Shown: positions 54,054 through 58,968 of the stretch, piece after piece
How positions within the stretch are numbered: the stretch's first letter is position 1
How the letters are laid out: each line of letters starts with the position of its first letter
Source: Rickettsiales bacterium
GTDB lineage: Bacteria > Bacteroidota > Bacteroidia > Cytophagales > Cyclobacteriaceae
NCBI GenBank assembly: GCA_002729235.1
Contig: PBTY01000065.1
Location: 23,594-82,561 of the forward strand
Length of the DNA stretch: 58,968 bases
Reading direction: 5' to 3'
Position numbers and translations under genes: made by a program
The notes under the pieces: model-generated
What the model was told of the DNA's origin: nothing
The model's database searches: none
The model's input: only the letters and a program-made list of their open reading frames with translations

Positions 54054-56738
54054 TTATTCAGTTTTGAGTATAGATGCAGGATTGATCATTGATGCCTTAA
54101 TCGTTTGAATTCCCACACTCAATAATGTCACAAAGATTACAACAGCTGCCGGGAGTAATATCATCCAAACAGCTATCGAAGTTCGGTAAACAAATCCTTG
54201 AAGCCACTCTGAAACGATAAAGAAAGTTCCTGGTATAGCGATTAGAGAGGCTATTCCTATAAGGATAAGAAAACGATAGCCTATTTTCATCGCGATATTT
54301 CCTGCTGATGCTCCTAATACTTTTCTTATTCCGATTTCCTTATTCTTAGTCTCTATAATGAATGCTACCATTCCTATCAGGCCAAGACAACCAATTAGAA
54401 TCGCTACGGAAGTAAATACCTTAATCATCGTGCTCAATCTCATTTCAGATTGATATTGCTCATTGAAACGATCATCCACATAGCGATAACTGATTGTATT
54501 TTCTGGATCAAATTGGTACCAAAGATCTTCAATGGATGATAACGTACCAGCTTGATTATTACCCTTCAGTTTTAAACAAATAGTTCTCATATTATCACCT
54601 TTCAGCATGATCATTGGGGTGATGGACGTATGCATTGACTCAAAATGAAAATCTTTGGTGACTCCTAAAATTCTACCGGACTGATAAGTTTGATCATCGT
54701 AAGGGCCATAGTTAATCTTTTTACCAACGATATCATGAGGGTTGGTATATCCCAGGGCCTTTGCAGCGCTCTCGTTAATTAAGTAATATCCCACACTATC
54801 CTGAATCATATCCATGTCAGAAGTGAAATTGCTACCTGCTACCAATTCTATTTCGAAAGTTTTGAGAAAATCTTCATCAATCCATATGAATGGAAGTCGG
54901 AAATTGATATTGGTGGTGCTGTCTCCCTGATGAAAGGAAGCACCCCAACTATCAGCCAAACGCCCTGTAGGAATACGCGACGCATATGCTGCTTTTTCTA
55001 CATTAGGCAGATTCAATAGTTCATTTTTAAATGTCTTAAGACTATTGATGTTTCTGCTCAATCGTACGGATACTAATTGTTCCCTTTCATACCCGGGATC
55101 AGTATTTTGAACATAGTGCAATTGGCTTTCAATAACTGCTAATGCAAAAATAAGGGCGATGGTAACTCCATATTGAAAGGTCACCAACCAGTTTCTAAAG
55201 TTCCATTTGTTGCTATTGATAGATGATTCTCCTTTCAATGCCTGTGTTAGATTAATCCTGGATAAGAAGACAGAAGGATATGATCCAGATAATATGGCCA
55301 CAAGAAATAATAAAGCTATTAACCCGAATAAGAGGTCAAGGTTGGAGCTGATATTCAGCCCAAGGGATTTGCCCATAAAATCGTTGAGAAATGGCAGGGC
55401 CAGTTCTGCTAGAATCAATGCAATCGGAAATGCCAGTAAATTGACAAGAAATGCCTCAGTTAAGAACTGCTTGATAAGTGTAGTTCTTAGGGCTCCTAAT
55501 ACTTTTCTCACACCAACTTCTTTCATTCGTCTGCTGAAATGAGAAGTGGCCAGGTTCATATAGTTGATACAAGCAACTATAAGAAGTAATATGGCAACAA
55601 TGGCGAATATGTAAACTTGTTGAATACTCCCATTGGTTTCGATTTCTGACTCCAGGTTCGAGTAAAGGTGAATACTTTGTAAGGGTTGCAATTCAAAGTC
55701 ATAAAAGTCTTTCGCATCTCCTCCACTTGAAAACTGTCCTACATACTTATCAAAAAATGCATCTTTCTGGCTTTCAATGGTTGTAGGATTTGCTCCATTC
55801 TGCAGCATCAGGTAGGTAAGCCAATTATAATTTCCAGTAACATTACTCATCGAAGATTCACCAAATACCTGTTCGATGAATCGGATAGGAGCGAGGTACT
55901 CGAAATGAAAGTGCTGGTGTTCTGGCATGTCTTCCATCACACCGGAAACTGTAAATGGTGCATTTAATCCATCTCGCTGTAGTGTCACTCGTTTTCCAAT
56001 CACGCCTTGAGTTTGCCAGTCATTACCAAATAGGCGAATGGCTGAAGTTTCAGTAAGTACAAGAGATTGTTCTGTGCTAAAAGCTGATTCTGCACTACCT
56101 TCTATAAATGGAAAAGTAAACATGTCAAAGACATCTGGATCAGTAAACACAACTTGTTCTGCAGGAAATTTGCGATCCTCCACTAGTAGGTCTGGAAATG
56201 CCCAGGGATAAAATCTCGTTGCTTTAATTACTTCAGGGTAGTCCTCTTTAAAACGCTCTGCGTGTCCGGCTGATGCAAATGCCCAGTGTCTGCTAAGTGC
56301 ACCTTCAGAAGTGAAGTTCTTCACGGTTAGCCGATAAATGTTATCGGCATTTTGATGATGTTGGTCGTACTTTAGCTCATCCTTGATAAAAAGAGCAATC
56401 AATACAAATGCTGCAACCCCTGTGGACAAGCCAATGACGTTAATTGCAGTACCCATTTTATATTTCCACAGGTTTCTGAGGCCTATTTTGATGTAATTTT
56501 TGAACATAGATATTTCCTTTTGAGTTGAGTTGATCGGTTGAAACTGCCTGATGATACCGTTTCTGAATAGCTTGACTATTTGCCACCAGTACCAGGCCGA
56601 ATTATTCTTTTGTGTTGGAGATTCGAGTCGGTCATAGTACTCCTCTTCCAGGTCACCTTGAATGTCTTCTAAGTATTGTGGTTTACAAAACCACCTTAGA
56701 AGTCTATTGGCAAGTTTTGGAGGTTGATTTAAAGCCAT
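54054..56738 (-). CDS. large FtsX/MacB-type ABC permease with permease-prefix domain
   Basis: 894 residues. Residues 1-70 (PPKLANRLLRWFCKPQYLED and IQGDLEEEYYDRL) match the permease prefix domain 2. Then two MacB_PCD/FtsX units: helix near 98-118, periplasmic domain, three helices (about 370-490), helix near 515-535, second periplasmic domain, three helices (about 765-885). Each FtsX core ends in RKVLGA. No ATPase gene is adjacent. Translation overlaps the padR stop by 10 bases. Probably handles envelope stress or antimicrobial peptides, by analogy. Confidence 0.92.
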   Translation of the reverse strand: MALNQPPKLANRLLRWFCKPQYLEDIQGDLEEEYYDRLESPTQKNNSAWYWWQIVKLFRNGIIRQFQPINSTQKEISMFKNYIKIGLRNLWKYKMGTAINVIGLSTGVAAFVLIALFIKDELKYDQHHQNADNIYRLTVKNFTSEGALSRHWAFASAGHAERFKEDYPEVIKATRFYPWAFPDLLVEDRKFPAEQVVFTDPDVFDMFTFPFIEGSAESAFSTEQSLVLTETSAIRLFGNDWQTQGVIGKRVTLQRDGLNAPFTVSGVMEDMPEHQHFHFEYLAPIRFIEQVFGESSMSNVTGNYNWLTYLMLQNGANPTTIESQKDAFFDKYVGQFSSGGDAKDFYDFELQPLQSIHLYSNLESEIETNGSIQQVYIFAIVAILLLIVACINYMNLATSHFSRRMKEVGVRKVLGALRTTLIKQFLTEAFLVNLLAFPIALILAELALPFLNDFMGKSLGLNISSNLDLLFGLIALLFLVAILSGSYPSVFLSRINLTQALKGESSINSNKWNFRNWLVTFQYGVTIALIFALAVIESQLHYVQNTDPGYEREQLVSVRLSRNINSLKTFKNELLNLPNVEKAAYASRIPTGRLADSWGASFHQGDSTTNINFRLPFIWIDEDFLKTFEIELVAGSNFTSDMDMIQDSVGYYLINESAAKALGYTNPHDIVGKKINYGPYDDQTYQSGRILGVTKDFHFESMHTSITPMIMLKGDNMRTICLKLKGNNQAGTLSSIEDLWYQFDPENTISYRYVDDRFNEQYQSEMRLSTMIKVFTSVAILIGCLGLIGMVAFIIETKNKEIGIRKVLGASAGNIAMKIGYRFLILIGIASLIAIPGTFFIVSEWLQGFVYRTSIAVWMILLPAAVVIFVTLLSVGIQTIKASMINPASILKTE

Positions 56739-57067
56739 GAGAATTCAAAAACCGTTTTTGGAATGGCATTCCACATTTGGTTACGAGTTTCTTTGGAGTA
56801 AGCCAATGCTTGCTTGCCCAAGTCAGTAATTTCAAAGTATCGCTTTCTTTTACCGCCTCTTTTCGATGTACTTTCTCCAAAAGTTGAATGTAAGTAGTCC
56901 TTGTCTTCCATTCTTCGTAAGGCCGTCTGCAGTGCTCCTACACTTACAGTACGTTGAAGTCTTTCTTCAATATCCTTCTTGATAGAAACACCATAAGCAT
57001 CTCCGTGTAGTATGGCGACAGTTAAGAGTACTATTTCTTCAAATTCACCTAATTGATAATCTTTCAT
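56729..57067 (-). CDS. PadR-family transcriptional regulator
   Basis: 112 residues. Winged helix: EFEEIVLLTVAILHGDAYGVSI (in part VAILHGDAYGVSI, about 17-29), TVSVGALQTALRRMEDKDYL (quoted as VGALQTALRRMEDKDYL), SKRGGKRKRYFEITDLG; C-terminal helix for dimerisation. Overlaps the permease gene by 10 bases: the permease ATG lies inside its end, so they are made together. Two near-identical repeats just upstream of its start are likely operators for autoregulation. Confidence 0.94.
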   Translation of the reverse strand: MKDYQLGEFEEIVLLTVAILHGDAYGVSIKKDIEERLQRTVSVGALQTALRRMEDKDYLHSTFGESTSKRGGKRKRYFEITDLGKQALAYSKETRNQMWNAIPKTVFEFSWL

Positions 57068-57070
57068 GAA

Positions 57071-57115
57071 ATAAAATTCCTAAATGTAGATTAAATATAA
57101 AATTCCTAAACGTAG
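57071..57115. repeat. tandem direct repeat upstream of padR, candidate operator
   Basis: ATAAAATTCCTAAATGTAG (57071-57089) and ATAAAATTCCTAAACGTAG (57097-57115), 18 of 19 bases identical, period 26 bases, starting four bases before the padR start codon. Likely PadR binding sites; two near-integral helical turns apart would let two dimers sit side by side (inference). Confidence 0.6.
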
Positions 57116-57282
57116 TTATTATAATTGAGTTGCATTTAGTGCAGATTAAAGTCTTTTTTAATTGAAGTTGATTTTAAGGGTTTATCTATATTACTGAAGA
57201 CTTTTATAACAGATTAGCGGCTTATTCGTTTTAAGGATAACGCTATGAGAATTACAATGATTTTTTAAAACAACAGCGAAAT

Positions 57283-57885
57283 ATGAAAAAGATAATTTTT
57301 ACCCTAGGATTAGTTTTAATAGCACTAGTTGGTTTTTCACAAGCCAAAGTAGAGATAGGTTTGAAAGGTGGATTGAACCTTGCAAGTATTAACAGAGAAG
57401 ATGCAGTGGCCAATTATGAGAATGCTACAGGCTATCATGCTGGAGCTTACGGATTAATTAAAATTGCCAATATTGGTATACAACCAGAATTATTGTATTC
57501 TACTAGAGGAACGGATGTGACCGTTAGTTCAATATCTCAAGATTTTTCTCAAGAATATACTTATTTGGACATACCAGTGATGCTTAAGCTGTATGCAGTA
57601 GCGGGTTTGAATGTACAAGTTGGTCCTCAGTTTGGTGTATTACTTTCTACTAGTGGACAAGTTTATGATCCAAACTCCGGCACAACAACAGAAATTAGCA
57701 AAGACAGTTATAAAAATTCTGATGTTAGTGCAGCGTTTGGTCTAGGCTGGGATGCTCCATTTGGAGTGAATGTAGCAGCTAGATATGTTTTAGGACTAAC
57801 CGACATTGATAGCAGTAGTGAAGAAGCTAAAAATCGTACATTTCAGGTTTCTCTTGGATTTAGGTTGTTCAAGGTCGGGAAATAA
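57283..57885 (+). CDS. outer-membrane beta-barrel protein (porin family, OMP_b-brl_2)
   Basis: 200 residues. Signal peptide ending in VGFSQ (about 19). VEIGLKGGLNLASINRE opens the barrel, followed by alternating strands (GIQPELLYS, YLDIPVMLKLY, VQVGPQFGVLLS, VSAAFGLGWD, VAARYVLGL) and a final strand FQVSLGFRLFKVGK ending at the C-terminus. Eight-stranded barrel pattern of Bacteroidota. Single gene with its own terminator; a 215-base upstream region is shared with padR. Confidence 0.9.
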   Translation: MKKIIFTLGLVLIALVGFSQAKVEIGLKGGLNLASINREDAVANYENATGYHAGAYGLIKIANIGIQPELLYSTRGTDVTVSSISQDFSQEYTYLDIPVMLKLYAVAGLNVQVGPQFGVLLSTSGQVYDPNSGTTTEISKDSYKNSDVSAAFGLGWDAPFGVNVAARYVLGLTDIDSSSEEAKNRTFQVSLGFRLFKVGK

Positions 57886-57907
57886 CGAATCAGAATTGAT
57901 GAAAAAT

Positions 57908-57938
57908 AAAAAGGTCTGATGCAAGTCAGACCTTTTTT
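57908..57938. terminator. bidirectional terminator after the barrel gene
   Basis: AAAAAGGTCTGA (57908-57919) with TCAGACCTTTTTT (57926-57938) around a six-base loop. On the minus strand it follows directly the stop of the micropeptide ORF, so it may end both transcripts. Confidence 0.9.
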
Positions 57939-58014
57939 ATATCGAAATAACAAACAGCAGCAACGCAACTACAATACCAGTAAATAAGATAATTGGGCGG
58001 TGAGTTGGTTTCAT
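57937..58014 (-). CDS. putative 25-residue membrane micropeptide
   Basis: MKPTHRP followed by IILFTGIVVALLLFVISI: a basic N-terminus and one predicted membrane helix, which is the typical micropeptide layout. It begins 31 bases after the ABM stop and its stop abuts the bidirectional terminator, so it would be the third gene of the DUF3995-ABM unit. No homologue can be checked here; chance remains possible for an ORF this short. Confidence 0.45.
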   Translation of the reverse strand: MKPTHRPIILFTGIVVALLLFVISI

Positions 58015-58045
58015 ATCTAATTAACCACTCTACTCATTGCAACCC

Positions 58046-58366
58046 TTATTCTTTACTAAAAGAATAGTCTCTCTCTACTTTAGCGATTCTGGTTATGTAT
58101 TGAGCATACCAATTTTTGATACCTGATTGCTGTGCAGCTAGGTGCTCTGTATTTGCTTTCCAGTTCTTGATGGATTCCAAATCCTTCCAGTAACTAACAG
58201 TCACGCCAACTTCATTTCTAGCTGATTCTACACCTAGAAAACCAGGTTGCTGATGAGCTAACTCCACCATTCTTTCAGCTGTTTCACCATATCCTGAGTC
58301 TTCCTCTGTACGGATGCTTGAGAATATCACTGCGTAATATGGAGGAGTTGGTGTTTTAGCTAACAT
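58046..58366 (-). CDS. antibiotic biosynthesis monooxygenase (ABM) domain protein
   Basis: 106 residues. YYAVIFSSIRTEED, MVELAHQQPGFLGVESARNE (in part PGFLGVESARNEVGVTVSYW, about 48-67), EHLAAQQSGIKNWYAQYITRIAKVERDY (in part NTEHLAAQQSG) match the YgiN/ABM ferredoxin-like fold. Small cofactorless oxygenase or stress protein. Three bases after the DUF3995 gene. Confidence 0.88.
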   Translation of the reverse strand: MLAKTPTPPYYAVIFSSIRTEEDSGYGETAERMVELAHQQPGFLGVESARNEVGVTVSYWKDLESIKNWKANTEHLAAQQSGIKNWYAQYITRIAKVERDYSFSKE

Positions 58367-58369
58367 AGT

Positions 58370-58792
58370 TTAAGAGTTAATAAGAAGGTAAAAACCAATA
58401 ATGCCAATTATAAAGCAAAGAGGCGAGAAGAATTTAGAATCCATTTCACCGAACTCAGTATCCTTTACTCTTTTGAAAGCACCAACATATCTGAAATCGC
58501 CTATAGCTCTTAAGGTGAAAATAGATGGTATAACCCATGCCCCAATGGAATTAACTCTTTCCGGCCAATTTAATTGGATAAATGGCGTATTGTTAAAATA
58601 GAAGATTCCAAAAAAGGCAAGCCCAATTGCTACAAAAATCGTTACACCTTTCCCAGGAGAAAATAAATAGTTACCTTCTCTGTCTGTCGGTATAGCATTC
58701 GAATGTCCCCATTTGCCTCCAAACGTCCAATAAATATGGATTGCAGATAAGAAGAAAAATACAGTTGCTAGTAATAGATTGGGAAAAAGCAT
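58370..58792 (-). CDS. DUF3995 membrane protein
   Basis: 140 residues with about four hydrophobic helices. SAIHIYWTFGGKWG (about 17-30), LRAIGDFRYVGAFKRVKDTEF (in part RAIGDFRYVGAFK, about 95-107) and a C-terminal helix match DUF3995. Function unknown. First gene of the unit with the ABM gene and perhaps the micropeptide; its upstream region is 58793-58968. Confidence 0.88.
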   Translation of the reverse strand: MLFPNLLLATVFFFLSAIHIYWTFGGKWGHSNAIPTDREGNYLFSPGKGVTIFVAIGLAFFGIFYFNNTPFIQLNWPERVNSIGAWVIPSIFTLRAIGDFRYVGAFKRVKDTEFGEMDSKFFSPLCFIIGIIGFYLLINS

Positions 58793-58930
58793 TGTGATTG
58801 ATTTTGAAGCAATGTTATGTTTTCGACTAAGGATATCCTAATCAAATATTGGAAATAAACTTAGGATAAGATTAATGCGGTGACTAGTCCTGAATAAACG
58901 ATACAGTTTATACAAGGATAATAAATTAGA

Positions 58931-58962
58931 TAGCATCGGGGATTTCCTCGGTGCTATTTTTG
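58931..58962 (+). terminator. orphan terminator-like hairpin at the right edge
   Basis: TAGCATCG (58931-58938) pairs with CGGTGCTA (58949-58956) apart from one wobble, with inner GGGGA/TCCTC pairing, and then a T run. No plus-strand gene lies upstream after the divergent DUF3995 start. May be a small RNA end or an attenuator for a gene beyond the edge. Confidence 0.5.
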
Positions 58963-58968
58963 GTTTTA

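Overview
The window looks like the chromosome of a free-living, probably marine, aerobic to microaerobic member of the Bacteroidota, most likely order Cytophagales (inference). Evidence seen: AT-rich DNA, genes that mostly lack strong Shine-Dalgarno sequences, a few TTG/TAnnTTTG promoter-like elements of the Bacteroidota type, a fused ccoNO oxidase gene, a GH97 glycosidase, DUF3857/transglutaminase proteins, a MORN/TPR giant, and a PadR regulator coupled to a large FtsX/MacB-type permease. I see no tRNA, rRNA, insertion sequence, integrase, phage gene or CRISPR array. Base composition and codon use look even, apart from ccoNO, which uses more C-ending codons. This reads as core or slowly changing genome rather than an island.

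Layout. 0.2-6.4 kb: cytidylate-kinase-like protein, universal stress protein, HMA-AraC regulator, DUF1801 protein, GH97 glycosidase and GntP permease. 5.8-9.0 kb (minus): operon of membrane-anchored DEDDh exonuclease, cNMP/CBS/DUF294 nucleotidyltransferase-like protein and lipoprotein. 9.1-16.2 kb (plus): TPR/MORN-repeat protein followed by two DUF3857 proteins, the second with its transglutaminase triad lost. 16.3-18.2 kb: AraC regulator, AhpD-like protein and a cupredoxin-like protein. 18.3-22.5 kb: NUDIX gene, then the oxidative pentose phosphate genes (gnd divergent from zwf-pgl). 22.6-30.4 kb: TPR histidine kinase, DUF2911 protein, a tail-to-tail paralogue pair, and small enzymes ending in a HIRAN-MscS pair. 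30.5-35.3 kb: two overlapping haem-binding proteins, acyltransferase, ankyrin lipoprotein and a membrane-spanning AraC/TPR regulator. 35.5-43.6 kb: katG, a chemoreceptor, and a four-gene minus operon (GNAT, S41 peptidase, methyltransferase, DinB).

43.8-50.9 kb holds the cbb3 oxidase cluster ccoS-ccoNO-ccoQ-ccoP-ccoG-ccoH-safE-like, preceded by an FNR/CRP-type palindrome. ccoS (58 codons) overlaps ccoNO. The copper ATPase gene ccoI, often found beside ccoS, is absent here. 50.9-58.9 kb: ROK kinase with a small upstream ORF, a two-hairpin RNA-like element, PAS histidine kinase, PadR-FtsX pair with tandem operator-like repeats, an outer-membrane barrel, and a DUF3995-ABM pair that may continue into a 25-residue membrane peptide.

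Convergent gene pairs fall into two kinds: those separated by a strong hairpin terminator, and those whose ends abut or overlap by up to 4 bases. The most interesting leads are the MORN/DUF3857 operon with an enzyme/pseudoenzyme pair, the AraC-AhpD-cupredoxin cluster, the micropeptide, the two-hairpin RNA candidate, and the PadR tandem repeats.
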